A stretch of DNA of 58,476 bases from Paracoccus sp. (in: a-proteobacteria) (GCF_030604785.1 NZ_JAUVVF010000018.1:1-58476); one strand, 5' to 3'. Positions 36,593-46,156 are shown, numbered from the stretch's first letter. The notes: generated from the sequence alone by a model not told the origin. Translations and numbers: made by a program.

Positions 36593-37758
36593 GGCGTATC
36601 CTTGGGGTTCAGGTCGGCATTGAGCGCCGCGTCGATCAGCGCGGGCGCAGGCAGTGTGAACGCCGAGGCGATCCAGGCACTCTCGGCCGCGCGCAGGGCG
36701 CGGCCCAGGGCCGGTCCCGACAGGCCGGGCAGGTCCGAGGCCTTTAAAGGCAGGGGCGAGGCCTGCGCGCGATCCAGCCGGGCGCGCCAATCGACGGGAA
36801 GCCCGATGCCCCGATGCAGCAGCGCATGGTCCAGCGCCTCGGGCGCGGTCAGGCGATAGCCCGCCTCGTCCAGCGACCAGCGCGCGCGCGCGGCCTCGCG
36901 CAGGCGGGCCAGATGGCGCGATTCGTGGCGCGACAGGCGCAGCGCCTCGGTCGGATCGCCCGGCACCAGCGCCGCCAGCCGACGCCGCCACGAGGGTTGC
37001 GCCTCTGCCGCATTCTCGGCCGCGATCAGGTTTTGCAGGGCGTCTGGGCGGGCACCGGGCAGGATCAGGTCAAGCACCCCGGTCTGCGCCATCAGCGCAA
37101 TGGCGGCACCGGGAGCGGGGGCCGCCAGCAGCTTGCGCATCTCGGCGCCCACGCGTTCGGGGGCGATGCGGGCCAGGCCATCGCGCAGGGCCGCGCAGGC
37201 CGCCAGCGCCCGAGGCTGTGCCTCGCGGCCATACTGGGCGAAAAAGCGGAAGAAGCGCAGGATCCTCAGGTAATCCTCGCGGATGCGGTCTTCGGGCTCG
37301 CCCACGAAGCGCAGCCGCCGCGCGGCCAGATCGGGCAGGCCGCCGACCGGGTCCAGCACCCGGCCCGCGCGGTCGGCGTAAAGTGCGTTGATCGTGAAGT
37401 CGCGCCGCGCGGCATCCTCGGCCAGATCGGTCGAGAAGGCCACGACCGCATGACGCCCGTCGGTTTCCACGTCGCGGCGGAAGGTCGTCACCTCGAACCC
37501 CCGCCCATCCGCGACCAGCGTGACGGTGCCATGGTCGATCCCGGTCGGCACCGCGCGCAGGCCTGCAGCCTCGGCCAGTAAGCTCACTTCGGTCGGGGGG
37601 GCATCGGTGGCGATGTCGATATCGCTGACCGGCTCGCCCAGCAGCGCGTTGCGTACCACGCCTCCGACCAGCCAGGCGCGCGCCCCTCTGGCCTCCAGCG
37701 CGTCAAGCACGCGGATCAGGGCATCGTCGTTCAGGATCGCTGCGGGCAGATGCGTCAT
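36589..37758 (-). CDS. cca: tRNA nucleotidyltransferase (CCA-adding)
   Basis: Adds or repairs the CCA end of tRNAs. The protein is 389 residues of the class II nucleotidyltransferase family. N-terminal WLVGGVVRNALLGEPVSDIDIAT near 29-50 holds the GG motif and two catalytic Asp. RRDFTINALYAD near 117-128 and the ribonucleotide-selection EDRIREDYLRILRFFRF near 155-171 follow. The C-terminal neck/body is Ala/Leu/Arg-rich. Start overlaps the Nudix gene (ATGA). Whether it adds CCA fully or acts as poly(A) polymerase cannot be told from motif alone. Confidence 0.93.
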   Translation of the reverse strand: MTHLPAAILNDDALIRVLDALEARGARAWLVGGVVRNALLGEPVSDIDIATDAPPTEVSLLAEAAGLRAVPTGIDHGTVTLVADGRGFEVTTFRRDVETDGRHAVVAFSTDLAEDAARRDFTINALYADRAGRVLDPVGGLPDLAARRLRFVGEPEDRIREDYLRILRFFRFFAQYGREAQPRALAACAALRDGLARIAPERVGAEMRKLLAAPAPGAAIALMAQTGVLDLILPGARPDALQNLIAAENAAEAQPSWRRRLAALVPGDPTEALRLSRHESRHLARLREAARARWSLDEAGYRLTAPEALDHALLHRGIGLPVDWRARLDRAQASPLPLKASDLPGLSGPALGRALRAAESAWIASAFTLPAPALIDAALNADLNPKDTP

Positions 37759-38348
37759 TGCCCCAGCCTTTGCGCCAGACCCAGCAGCATCCGCGCGGTC
37801 GCGCCCCACAGATAATAGGGTCCGAACGGCGCGACGTGATAGGCCCGCCAGTCGCCGCGCCAGCGCCGCCTTTCGACATGATATCGGGTGGGGTCGGCGA
37901 TATGGGCGAAGGGCAGGGTGAAGACCTCTTCGACCTCGCCGGCTTCGGGGATAGGGGTGAAGTCGCCCCGGATCAGCGCGACCACCGGCAGGACGGCAAA
38001 GCCCGTCACCGTGCGGTGCGGCGGCAATGCGCCAAGCACCTGCAACTGCGCGGGGTCCAGCCCGATCTCTTCGCGCGCCTCGCGCAGGGCGGCGGCGGTC
38101 TCGTCGGGGTCGGCCGGGTCCAGCTTGCCGCCGGGCAGGGCGATCTGGCCGGGATGATGGCGCAGCCCCGAGGCACGCTTGGTCAGGATGAGCCGCCCGT
38201 CGCTTTCGTGAAAGCCCGCCAGAACCCCCGCCCGCCGCAGCGTGGCCGAGGGCGGCGCCACGCCGGGATTGAGGTCGTAATCCGAACTGGCCCCGGCCGC
38301 GTGCGTCAGCGCCTGGCGCAGCAGGTCTGGGGACCAGCGAAGGCTCAT
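37755..38348 (-). CDS. Nudix CoA pyrophosphatase
   Basis: A 197-residue Nudix hydrolase of the CoA pyrophosphatase (NudL/CoAse) group. The Nudix box lies near residues 77-100: GGKLDPADPDETAAALREAR then EEIGL, with one extra residue in the loop compared with the MutT box. LPPHRTVTGFAVLPVVALI after it and RASGLRHHPGQIALPGG before it match the CoAse signature LLTxRS..HxGQVAFPGG. Start overlaps the hslO stop (ATGA). Confidence 0.88.
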   Translation of the reverse strand: MSLRWSPDLLRQALTHAAGASSDYDLNPGVAPPSATLRRAGVLAGFHESDGRLILTKRASGLRHHPGQIALPGGKLDPADPDETAAALREAREEIGLDPAQLQVLGALPPHRTVTGFAVLPVVALIRGDFTPIPEAGEVEEVFTLPFAHIADPTRYHVERRRWRGDWRAYHVAPFGPYYLWGATARMLLGLAQRLGQ

Positions 38349-39355
38349 GCCTGGTCCGTCAGCGGGTTGCCCGTCGCATCGACCGTCGCCTCGAATCCCA
38401 GGCTCTGGGGGTCGAATTCGTAATGCGCGCCGCAGAACTGGCAATCGGCCGTCACGATCCCCTCGGGCGTGGTCATATGCGCGATGTCCTTGGCCGAATA
38501 GATTGACAGCGTGTCGCGCACCCGGTCCGCCGTGCACGAGCAGCCGAACTCCACCCGCTGCGCATCATATACGCGGGGCTCTTCCTCGTGGAACAGCCGC
38601 AGCAGCAGGTCGGTCGGACCGACCGAGGGGCCGATCAGTTCCAGCGTCTCGACCGTGTCCAGCAGCAGGTTGGCGCGGTTCCAATCCTCGGATTCCGCGC
38701 CCTGCAGGATGTCGGCAGCCTCGATCAGGCCGCCCTCGCCGCTGCCGCCCTCGGCGGGGGAATGCGGCTGCGCGGGCAGCGTCTGCAGCATCACGCCGCC
38801 CGCCCGCCAAGCAGGCGCATTCCCGGCCTGCCGGGACAGGCCCGAGGCCAGCTGGAACCGCGTCGGCAGCTGTTCGGATTGCGCGAAATAGGTCTGCGCG
38901 CAGGCCGACAGGCTGCCCCCCGCAAGCGGCGTGATGCCCTGATAGGGCATGTTGCCCGCGCCTTGGTCGATCAGGATGGCAAAGTAACCCTCGCCGATCT
39001 GCTCGAAGGGCGCGCGCGCGTCCAGCCGGTCGCCGTCAAAGCTGGCCCAGGCGCGGATGCGGGCGGGCGCGTCATCGTCGACGGGGGCGTAGTAGTCGGC
39101 GGCCAGCGTGCGGATCGCGCCATTGCCGCGCACCTGGAGGCTGAGCTTCCAGCGCAGCTTGATCATCGGGCCGATCAGCGCGGTCAGCAGCGCCAGTTCC
39201 GCCACAAGCGCGCTGACGGGTGCCGGGTAATCGTGCCGCGTCAGGATATGGTCGAGAACCCCGTCCAGCCGCGCCACACGGCCCCGGATGTCCGAGCGGT
39301 CAAGCTGGAAGGGCAGAACCGTGTCGTCCCAGGCGATCTGGTTGATCTTGTGCAT
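38345..39355 (-). CDS. hslO: Redox-regulated chaperone Hsp33
   Basis: Holding chaperone activated by oxidation. The protein is 336 residues. N-terminal MHKINQIAWDDTVLPFQLD matches alphaproteobacterial Hsp33. The redox switch is present: Cys-X-Cys in FGCSCTADRV near 270-279 and Cys-X-X-Cys in DCQFCGAHY near 305-313. Two adjacent ATGs exist (39358 and 39355); the second is chosen for its better spacing to AAGGA. First gene of the five-gene minus operon. Confidence 0.92.
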   Translation of the reverse strand: MHKINQIAWDDTVLPFQLDRSDIRGRVARLDGVLDHILTRHDYPAPVSALVAELALLTALIGPMIKLRWKLSLQVRGNGAIRTLAADYYAPVDDDAPARIRAWASFDGDRLDARAPFEQIGEGYFAILIDQGAGNMPYQGITPLAGGSLSACAQTYFAQSEQLPTRFQLASGLSRQAGNAPAWRAGGVMLQTLPAQPHSPAEGGSGEGGLIEAADILQGAESEDWNRANLLLDTVETLELIGPSVGPTDLLLRLFHEEEPRVYDAQRVEFGCSCTADRVRDTLSIYSAKDIAHMTTPEGIVTADCQFCGAHYEFDPQSLGFEATVDATGNPLTDQA

Positions 39356-39418
39356 CATCTTTCCTTGAAGCGTCTGGCCCCGCCACCGCAAACGGTCGGG
39401 CCGGGCTGTTCGCGCCCC

Positions 39419-39446
39419 AATATAGGCGTTTTTGAACGAAGCCCAA
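39419..39446 (-). promoter_or_regulatory. hslO operon promoter
   Basis: Minus-strand TTGGGC (39441-39446), 16-base spacer, TATATT (39419-39424). The predicted start is near 39411. No sigma-32 motif was found here although hslO is a heat-shock gene elsewhere. Confidence 0.5.
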
Positions 39447-39515
39447 GGGCCGGGGGGCGCTTCCCCGTTCGTGGCACTCTTGCTATGGCGGTGCTGCACA
39501 GCGACAGGTGACGCC

Positions 39516-39980
39516 ATGACCCCCCGCTTCGGACAGCCCCCTCTTGCCCGGATCGCCTATCGGCGTCGCCCCGGCGCCTATGCCGTTCTGTGGCGCGAGG
39601 GGCGGCTGCTGCTGACCCACCAGACCGCGCCCGAGCCGGAATTCCAGCTGCCCGGAGGCGGCATCGATCCAGGCGAATCGCCTGTCCGCGCGCTGCACCG
39701 CGAGGTGTTCGAGGAGACCGGCTACAGCATCGAGGGCGCCCGCCTGCTGGGCCGCTACCGCCGCTTCTGCTACATGCCCGATTACGGCATCCATGCCGAG
39801 AAGCTCTGCGCGATCTGGCTAGCCCGTCCGGTCCTGCGCCGGTCCGACCCGACCGAGCCCGGCCACAGCGCCCATTGGGTCGCCCCGGCCGAGGCGCTGG
39901 ATCTGCTGGTCGATCCCGGCTCTCGCCAGATGCTGCGCCGCGCCCTGCGCCGGCTGGGCGTCGCCTGTGGCGTGATCTAG
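39516..39980 (+). CDS. Nudix hydrolase
   Basis: A 154-residue Nudix protein. Nudix box near residues 45-68: GGGIDPGESPVRALHREVFE then ETGY. Upstream RPGAYAVLWREGRLLLTHQT and following GRYRRFCYMPDYG fit a general Nudix of uncertain substrate; ADP-ribose or dinucleotide phosphates are possible. ATG at 39516 is chosen because AGGTG precedes it and it starts a family-like N-terminus. The 3' end overlaps the convergent phosphatase gene by 4 bases. Divergent from hslO. Confidence 0.85.
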   Translation: MTPRFGQPPLARIAYRRRPGAYAVLWREGRLLLTHQTAPEPEFQLPGGGIDPGESPVRALHREVFEETGYSIEGARLLGRYRRFCYMPDYGIHAEKLCAIWLARPVLRRSDPTEPGHSAHWVAPAEALDLLVDPGSRQMLRRALRRLGVACGVI

Positions 39981-41242
39981 CCGCCGTCCGTGCGCATCTC
40001 CAGCAGGACGGCGGACATGTCGTCCAGCCGTTCCCCCCGGCAATATTCCGAGACCGACCAAGCCATCGATTCGAGAAACGCCACCCCGCCCAGAAAGGCG
40101 TTGGTGCGCATGATCGCCTCGACCCCGTCATCGCCCAGAAGGCGGCCGTTGGGGGTGCTGGCCTCGGTGATCCCGTCCGAGGTGATCAGCAGCCGGTCGC
40201 CCGGCTGCATCGTGACGGTGAATTCGTCAAAGACCGGCCGTTCGAAGACCCCGATCGGCATGCCGCCCTTGCCCAGACGCAGGATGCTGCCATCGGCGCG
40301 TTGCAGCACCGGATGGGGATGGCCCGCCTGCACCATCCGCAGCTTGCCCGTCCGGTGGTTCAGATCGCCGTAGATCATCGTGAAGTAGCTGTCGGTGTTC
40401 ATCTCCTCCAGCATCATCGTGTTGAAGAAATGCGCCAGCCCGCCCGGCGTCACCGCATCCGCGCCGCTCTGCCCGCCCCGCAGCGCGACGTTCTGGTCGG
40501 TCGAGCCGGACAGATGCACCGAGAGCTGTGCCGTCAGCAGCGCGGCCGTGACGCCATGCCCGGCCACGTCCAGCGCGAACAGGCCGATCCGGTGGTCGCT
40601 GATCGGAAAGAAGCCGACCAGATCGCCGCCGATATGGCCCGCGGGGCGCAACAGCAGCGACACCTCGGCCATGCCGAAGCGCCCGGCCCGTTCGCGCACC
40701 AGCCCCTGTTGCAGCTTGCGCGCCTCGCGCAGGTCGCGTTCGATCGCGGCCTGCGTCTCGCTGAGCCGCTCCAGCGCGGAGCGCAACTGGGCATTGCTGG
40801 CATTCAGCTCTTCCTCGATCCGCAGCAGCCGCTCGCCGGCGGCCAGCCGCGCGCGCAGCGCCATCGGTGCGACGGGCTTGGTCAGGATGTCGTCGACGCC
40901 TTCGCGCAGCCCGGCCTGCATCTCGGCGTCGCCGCCATCGGCTGACAGCAGCACGAAATAGCCGTGGCTCTGCCGCTCCATCCGGCGGAAGGCGGCGCAG
41001 AGCGACAGCCCGCTCATGTCCGGCAGGGCCCGGTCGGCCAGAACCATGTCCGGCTCGCGCGCGAGGCAAAGTTCCAGCGCGTCCGAGCCGGTCATCGCCT
41101 CGACGATCTCGTAACCGTCACGCAGCAGGATCGCGGCCAGCTCGGCCTGTTCGGCGGGATCCGGGACGACCAGCAGCACCGTTCGCCGCAGGGCTGCGGG
41201 CGTGATCACTGGGGCGGGGGCGGGGCGATTCGCGGCTTTCAT
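39977..41242 (-). CDS. Response regulator with PP2C/SpoIIE phosphatase output
   Basis: A 421-residue protein: receiver domain about 20-130 with phosphoacceptor Asp70 (VLADRALPDMSG) and Lys122 (ILTKPV), a coiled-coil signalling helix about 130-185, and a PP2C-type serine phosphatase domain about 190-415 with AGHIGGDLVGFF, FALDVAGHGVTAALLTA, SDGITEAST and RLDDMSAVLLEM holding metal-binding aspartates. This is the RsbU/HsbR-like architecture that dephosphorylates an anti-sigma antagonist. No antagonist or kinase gene lies within this window. Confidence 0.9.
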   Translation of the reverse strand: MKAANRPAPAPVITPAALRRTVLLVVPDPAEQAELAAILLRDGYEIVEAMTGSDALELCLAREPDMVLADRALPDMSGLSLCAAFRRMERQSHGYFVLLSADGGDAEMQAGLREGVDDILTKPVAPMALRARLAAGERLLRIEEELNASNAQLRSALERLSETQAAIERDLREARKLQQGLVRERAGRFGMAEVSLLLRPAGHIGGDLVGFFPISDHRIGLFALDVAGHGVTAALLTAQLSVHLSGSTDQNVALRGGQSGADAVTPGGLAHFFNTMMLEEMNTDSYFTMIYGDLNHRTGKLRMVQAGHPHPVLQRADGSILRLGKGGMPIGVFERPVFDEFTVTMQPGDRLLITSDGITEASTPNGRLLGDDGVEAIMRTNAFLGGVAFLESMAWSVSEYCRGERLDDMSAVLLEMRTDGG

Positions 41243-41332
41243 CAGACATCCTTAGACGCGATGTCGTAAAGCGGCGGTAAACCCGGCTCCAGCCGATGAT
41301 TAAACTTGGCGGTTCATCTTGTGGCGCCGGTC

Positions 41333-42574
41333 TCAGACCAGCAATTCCGACAGGATCTCGTCATTCGTGATGTCGCGATAGGCAAAGCCCGACCCGTCCA
41401 GCCGCGCGGTCAGCGCGGCCAGATCGGCGGGATCCGAGGTCTCGATCCCGATCAGGACCGAGCCGAAATTGCGCGCCGATTTCTTCAGATATTCGAACCG
41501 CGCGATATCGTCATTCGGACCCAGAAGATCCAGGAAATCGCGCAGCGCGCCGGGCCGTTGCGGCATCCGCAGCACGAAATACTTCTTGACCCCCAGCCAG
41601 CGCTGCGCGCGTTCCTTGACCTCGGGCAGGCGCTCGAAGTCGAAATTGCCGCCCGAGCAGACCGCCACGACCGTCCGGCCCGACAGATCGCCCAGATCGC
41701 CCAGCACGTCCAGCGCCAGCGCGCCCGCCGGTTCCAGCACGACGCCCTCGGTGTTGAGCATCTCCAGCATGGTGCGGCAGATGCGGTCCTCGGGCGCCAG
41801 ATGCACGTCGGCGGGATCGAAGCGCGCCAGCGCCTCGAAGGGCAGGGCGCCGATGCGTGCGACTGCCGCACCGTCCACGAAGCTGTCCACCGCCGGCAGC
41901 GCGACCGGCGCGCCCGCCTGAAGCGCGGCCTTGAGGCTGGCCCCGCCAAGCGGCTCGGCGAAGGCAAAGCGTGTCTCGGGCGCTTCGGTTGCAAGGTATT
42001 TCGTCACTCCCGCCGACAGGCCACCCCCGCCCACCGGCAGCACGACCAGATCGGGCGCGCGGCCCAGCTGTTCCAGCATCTCAAGCCCGACCGTCGCCTG
42101 ACCCTCGATGATGTCGGGCGCGTCGAAAGGCGACAGGAACTGCGCGCCCTCATCCGCGCAGAAGGCCTGCGCGGCGGCCAGCGTCTGGTCGAAATAGTCG
42201 CCGGTCAGCACGATCTCGACCGCGTCGCCACCGAAGATCTGGGTCTTGTCGATCTTCTGCTTGGGCGTGGTGACCGGCATGAAGATCGTTCCGCGCGCGC
42301 CGAAATGGCGGCAGGCATAGGCCACACCCTGCGCGTGGTTACCGGCGCTGGCGCAGACGAAATGGCCGCCGCCGCCGGGCCGGGCCAGCTTGCGCATCGC
42401 GTTGAAGGCGCCGCGCAGCTTGTAGCTGCGCACGGGCGTCAGATCCTCGCGCTTGAGCCAGATGTCGGCGCCGAATTTCGCCGACAGGTGGTCGTTGCGC
42501 TGCAACGGGGTAGGCTCGAACAGGTCGCGAAGCGCGGCCTCGGCCAGACGGACGGAGGCGACAAAGTTTTCCAT
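41333..42574 (-). CDS. ilvA: Threonine ammonia-lyase
   Basis: Makes 2-oxobutyrate from threonine, the first committed step to isoleucine. The protein is 413 residues, the short form: PLP fold-type II catalytic domain (Lys52 in VRSYKLRGAFN, SAGNHAQG near 76-83, PVGGGGLSAG near 178-187) followed by a single C-terminal ACT-like regulatory region from about 330 (FVLRMPQRPGALRDFLDLL). The biosynthetic E. coli enzyme has two ACT-like regions; feedback behaviour could differ. It could also act in threonine breakdown. Confidence 0.92.
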   Translation of the reverse strand: MENFVASVRLAEAALRDLFEPTPLQRNDHLSAKFGADIWLKREDLTPVRSYKLRGAFNAMRKLARPGGGGHFVCASAGNHAQGVAYACRHFGARGTIFMPVTTPKQKIDKTQIFGGDAVEIVLTGDYFDQTLAAAQAFCADEGAQFLSPFDAPDIIEGQATVGLEMLEQLGRAPDLVVLPVGGGGLSAGVTKYLATEAPETRFAFAEPLGGASLKAALQAGAPVALPAVDSFVDGAAVARIGALPFEALARFDPADVHLAPEDRICRTMLEMLNTEGVVLEPAGALALDVLGDLGDLSGRTVVAVCSGGNFDFERLPEVKERAQRWLGVKKYFVLRMPQRPGALRDFLDLLGPNDDIARFEYLKKSARNFGSVLIGIETSDPADLAALTARLDGSGFAYRDITNDEILSELLV

Positions 42575-42613
42575 TCCCGCCCCATGCCGCGAAATGTGCG
42601 AGCTGGCAAGGGT

Positions 42614-43360
42614 TCAGCGCAGCGCACGCCCCTCGACGAAATGGCCCCAGAGCGTGGTCACGACCGACAACTGGAACAATCCGGCAAGCCAAAGCCACAC
42701 CAGCGTGATGGCCGTGCCGCCAAGGCTGCCAGGCACCACGCGCTCGATGATCGCCACCGGCAGGTTGTGAATCACAGACATGACGAAAGCGATCACCAAA
42801 ATGCAGCCGAGGCGCCCTTTTGTGGCATCCCAGGCGGTGCGGATCGGGCGCGACTGGCCGATGGCGGCGCCAGGCAGGGCGATGGACAGCCTCAGTGTGA
42901 ACGCCATGAACAGCATCACCAGCGGAATCCCGACGAGGAACATGCCAAGGCCCAGCCCTCCGGATCGCGCTGAAAAGACGATGCCGACCAGGATCGCGCC
43001 AGCGAAAAGCGTCGGCACAATGATCAAGAGCATCAGCAGCCCGGTCCCGACATAGCGGAGGACAGCGCTCCGTTGCTCTGCGCCCAGGAGCCGTGGCGGT
43101 TCTTCGATCAGGACATAACGATGCCAGGCCACGGCCATCGCCAAAAATGGCACAATCGCGGCAAGGATGCCGAGCCACATGACGAAATTCACCGCAGCAG
43201 GGCCGGCACTGGTCCGCATAGCCATCGCAACCGACGCGCCGAATGTCACAGCAAATATGGCCGCAGAGACAAGGAACGACGGCACGGCCAGACGCATCAT
43301 TGCGCGCCGGTTGCCCTTAAGCTGCCGCAGCGCATGGGCCAGAATTGAAAAAGCCAGCAT
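42614..43360 (-). CDS. Multi-pass membrane protein of unknown function
   Basis: A 248-residue integral membrane protein with about six hydrophobic segments: near residues 24-48, 58-80, 106-130, 136-160, 185-205 and 215-235. It starts MLAFSILAHALRQLKGNRRA and ends with a short basic tail. No domain I can name. Third codon positions look somewhat less GC-biased than the neighbours, which may suggest weak expression or more recent arrival. It lies 39 bases before ilvA on the same strand and might share its message. Confidence 0.75.
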   Translation of the reverse strand: MLAFSILAHALRQLKGNRRAMMRLAVPSFLVSAAIFAVTFGASVAMAMRTSAGPAAVNFVMWLGILAAIVPFLAMAVAWHRYVLIEEPPRLLGAEQRSAVLRYVGTGLLMLLIIVPTLFAGAILVGIVFSARSGGLGLGMFLVGIPLVMLFMAFTLRLSIALPGAAIGQSRPIRTAWDATKGRLGCILVIAFVMSVIHNLPVAIIERVVPGSLGGTAITLVWLWLAGLFQLSVVTTLWGHFVEGRALR

Positions 43361-43469
43361 TGAATGCTCCCATGGAAATCGCGCGCACCCTTATTCGATT
43401 CGGCCCACACCCTTGTGACAACGCGAAAACCACCGTATTCCCCCGGAAACTTCGACAAGGGGTCACCGC

Positions 43470-44699
43470 ATGTCCGACGCGCCGAAAAAAGTCGTCCTCG
43501 CCTATTCGGGGGGGCTTGATACCTCGATCATCCTGAAATGGCTGCAGACCGAATACGGCTGCGAGGTGGTGACCTTCACCGCCGATCTGGGCCAGGGCGA
43601 GGAACTGGAGCCGGCGCGCCAGAAGGCCCTGATGCTGGGCATCAAGCCCGAGAACGTCCACATCGTGGACGTGCGCGAGGAATTCGTGCGCGACTTCGTC
43701 TTCCCGATGTTCCGGGCCAACGCGCTCTACGAGGGGCTCTATCTGCTGGGCACCTCGATCGCGCGGCCGCTGATCTCGCAGCATCTGGTGCGGATCGCGC
43801 AGGAATCGGGCGCGGATGCGGTGGCGCATGGCGCGACCGGCAAGGGCAACGACCAGGTCCGCTTCGAGCTCAGCGCCTATGCGCTGGATCCCTCGATCAA
43901 GGTGATCGCGCCCTGGCGGGAATGGGACCTGACCAGCCGCACCAAGCTGATCGAGTTCGCCGAGAAAAACCAGATCCCCATCGCCAAGGACAAGCGCGGC
44001 GAGGCGCCGTTCAGCGTGGACGCGAACCTGCTGCACACCTCGTCCGAGGGCAAGGCGCTGGAGAACCCGGCCGAGGCCGCGCCGGACTATGTCTATCAGC
44101 GCACGGTGAACCCCGAGGACGCCCCCGATCAGCCCGAATTCATCGAGATCGGCTTCGAGCGCGGCGACGCGGTGTCGATCGACGGCGAGGCCCTGTCGCC
44201 CGCCACGATCCTCACGCGCCTGAACGAGCTGGGCGGCAAGCACGGCATCGGGCGTCTGGATTTCGTCGAGAACCGCTTCGTCGGCATGAAGTCGCGCGGC
44301 ATCTACGAGACGCCGGGCGGCACGATTCTGCTCGAGGCCCATCGCGGGATCGAGCAGATCACGCTGGATGCGGGCGCGGGGCACCTCAAGGATTCGATCA
44401 TGCCGCGCTATGCCGAGCTGATCTACAACGGCTTCTGGTTCAGCCCCGAGCGCGAGATGCTGCAGGCCCTGATCGACAAGAGCCAGGAGCACGTGACCGG
44501 CACGGTCCGGCTGAAGCTCTACAAAGGCTTGGCAAGCTGTGTGGGCCGCTGGTCGGATCATTCGCTCTACAGTGAGGCGCATGTCACCTTCGAGGACGAT
44601 GCCGGCGCCTACGACCAGAAGGACGCGGCGGGCTTCATCCGCCTGAACGCGCTGCGCCTGAAGCTGATCGCGAACCGCAACGCGCGCGTCGCGAAATGA
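43470..44699 (+). CDS. argG: Argininosuccinate synthase
   Basis: Joins citrulline and aspartate with ATP to argininosuccinate, the substrate of argH at the other end of this window. The protein is 409 residues. P-loop-like [13 protein letters not shown] near 13-25, TADLGQGEE near 36-44, and [13 protein letters not shown] near 118-130 are the family blocks. Shine-Dalgarno AAGGGG precedes the ATG by about 9 bases. Stop overlaps the mog start (ATGA). Confidence 0.97.
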   Translation: MSDAPKKVVLAYSGGLDTSIILKWLQTEYGCEVVTFTADLGQGEELEPARQKALMLGIKPENVHIVDVREEFVRDFVFPMFRANALYEGLYLLGTSIARPLISQHLVRIAQESGADAVAHGATGKGNDQVRFELSAYALDPSIKVIAPWREWDLTSRTKLIEFAEKNQIPIAKDKRGEAPFSVDANLLHTSSEGKALENPAEAAPDYVYQRTVNPEDAPDQPEFIEIGFERGDAVSIDGEALSPATILTRLNELGGKHGIGRLDFVENRFVGMKSRGIYETPGGTILLEAHRGIEQITLDAGAGHLKDSIMPRYAELIYNGFWFSPEREMLQALIDKSQEHVTGTVRLKLYKGLASCVGRWSDHSLYSEAHVTFEDDAGAYDQKDAAGFIRLNALRLKLIANRNARVAK

Positions 44700-45232
44700 C
44701 GGACGGGGCCGCCCGCATCGCCATCGTGACCGTCAGCGACCGGGCGTCGCGGGGGGAATACGAGGACAACGGCGGCCCCGGCGCCGAGGATTGGCTGCGG
44801 GGTGTCATCACCTCGCCCGTGATCATCGAGCGCCACATCATCCCCGACGGCCGCGAAGGGGTCGCGGCCACCCTGCGCGATCTGGCCGACGGGGGCGCGG
44901 ATCTGATCCTTGTCACCGGCGGCACCGGGCCTGCGCCGCGCGACCTGACGCCCGAGGCCGTGGCCGATGTCATGGACAAGGAACTGCCCGGCTTTGGCGA
45001 AGAGATGCGCCGCGCCTCGCTGCGCGAGGTGCCGACCGCGATCCTGTCGCGCCAGACCGCGGCGATTCGCGGGCGCAGCCTGATCATCACCATCCCCGGC
45101 AAGCCGTCGGCCATCGCGACCTGCCTGGATGCGGTCTTTGCCGCCGTGCCCTATTGCCTTGACCTGATCGGCGCCGCGAGGATCGAGACCGACCCGGCCC
45201 GGATCAAGGCGTTCCGGCCCAAGGGCGCCTGA
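44696..45232 (+). CDS. mog: Molybdopterin adenylyltransferase
   Basis: Activates molybdopterin by adenylation before molybdenum insertion. The protein is 178 residues, the size of Mog. [17 protein letters not shown] near 8-24, [16 protein letters not shown] near 73-88 and IPGKPSAI near 129-136 are the MoaB/Mog motifs; the longer length and GxxDxTPEA context favour Mog over MoaB. Its overlap with argG is surprising for function but typical of dense operons here. No other molybdenum genes are in the window. Confidence 0.9.
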   Translation: MTDGAARIAIVTVSDRASRGEYEDNGGPGAEDWLRGVITSPVIIERHIIPDGREGVAATLRDLADGGADLILVTGGTGPAPRDLTPEAVADVMDKELPGFGEEMRRASLREVPTAILSRQTAAIRGRSLIITIPGKPSAIATCLDAVFAAVPYCLDLIGAARIETDPARIKAFRPKGA

Positions 45233-46093
45233 TCACTCGGCCGCGATCGCGTCCTGCTCGTCGGCGTCGAGGCGCGAGAGGTCGCGGATCACGCGGCGCA
45301 TCCTTGCGGCGAAATCGTCGAAATCGGGGCGCGGCAGGATCGTCTTTTCATCCATGTAGAGCGAGCGGTCGATCTCGAGCTGGACGACATGCACGTTCTG
45401 GCTGGGCCGCCCGTAGGCGGCGCAGATATAGGCGCCCGAAAAGGGCGAGTTCCGCCGGATGCGCCAGCCCTGTGATTCGACCGCCGCGCAGACCGCGTCG
45501 GTCACCCGCGCCGAGGCCGACAGGCCGTGGCGGTTGCCCAGCACCATGTCGGGACGCGAGCCCTGCAGATGGGCCAGCGCGTCATGAGGCATGGAATGCA
45601 TGTCGATCAGGATGGCGCGGCCGAATCGCTTGCGCGCCTCGGAGATCAGCGAGGTCAGGGCCTGGTGATAGGGCTGCCAGCAGGTCTCGATCCGGCGCTC
45701 GGCCTCGGCGCGGTCGATGGGCCGCTCGTGGATGGCGCGCCCCTGCGAGACGACGCGGGGAATCACCCCAAGCCCGGCCAGCGTGCGCTGGTTCAGCGGA
45801 TGGCGCGGCACGCCGCGCACGACCAGCGGGTCGATCTCGTCCGTGCCGCGATTGAGATCCACGATGCAGCGCGGCACCAGCGAACACAGCGAAACCGCGC
45901 CGAAATCGGGGGCGCAGGCGATCAGGCGGTCCACGAAGGCATCTTCGGACGACCGCAGCGCGTGAATCGGCAACCGCGTGCCACGCAGGAACCAGTCGGG
46001 ATAATGGCAACCCGAATGGGGCGAAGCGAAGATCACTCCGGCCTTCCAGCGGTCGGGTCGATTCAGCAGGAATGGCAGCTCGGCCTGGGACAA
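45233..46093 (-). CDS. N-formylglutamate amidohydrolase
   Basis: A 286-residue zinc-dependent amidohydrolase of the HutG/FGase family that releases formate from N-formylglutamate in histidine degradation. SPHSGCHYPDWF near 25-36, RSSEDAFVDRL near 47-57, VPRCIVDLNRGTDEIDP near 73-89 and LIDMHSMPH near 162-170 are the family blocks. The start is TTG (46093) with GGAAGAG 5 bases upstream; no in-frame ATG is available nearby. No other histidine-use genes are near, so a role in peptide or formyl turnover is equally possible. Confidence 0.85.
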   Translation of the reverse strand: MSQAELPFLLNRPDRWKAGVIFASPHSGCHYPDWFLRGTRLPIHALRSSEDAFVDRLIACAPDFGAVSLCSLVPRCIVDLNRGTDEIDPLVVRGVPRHPLNQRTLAGLGVIPRVVSQGRAIHERPIDRAEAERRIETCWQPYHQALTSLISEARKRFGRAILIDMHSMPHDALAHLQGSRPDMVLGNRHGLSASARVTDAVCAAVESQGWRIRRNSPFSGAYICAAYGRPSQNVHVVQLEIDRSLYMDEKTILPRPDFDDFAARMRRVIRDLSRLDADEQDAIAAE

Positions 46094-46156
46094 GGGTCTC
46101 TTCCGACGGTGATCCGTAAATGTTTATAGACCGGAAAAACATGTTGCCGATAGGTC

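Noticed and set aside
36593..36991. Extended N-terminus of the ABC exporter
   Set aside because: It runs through cca in another frame and is Ala/Gly/Arg-rich noise; start at 36592 overlaps the cca stop as in the rest of the operon.
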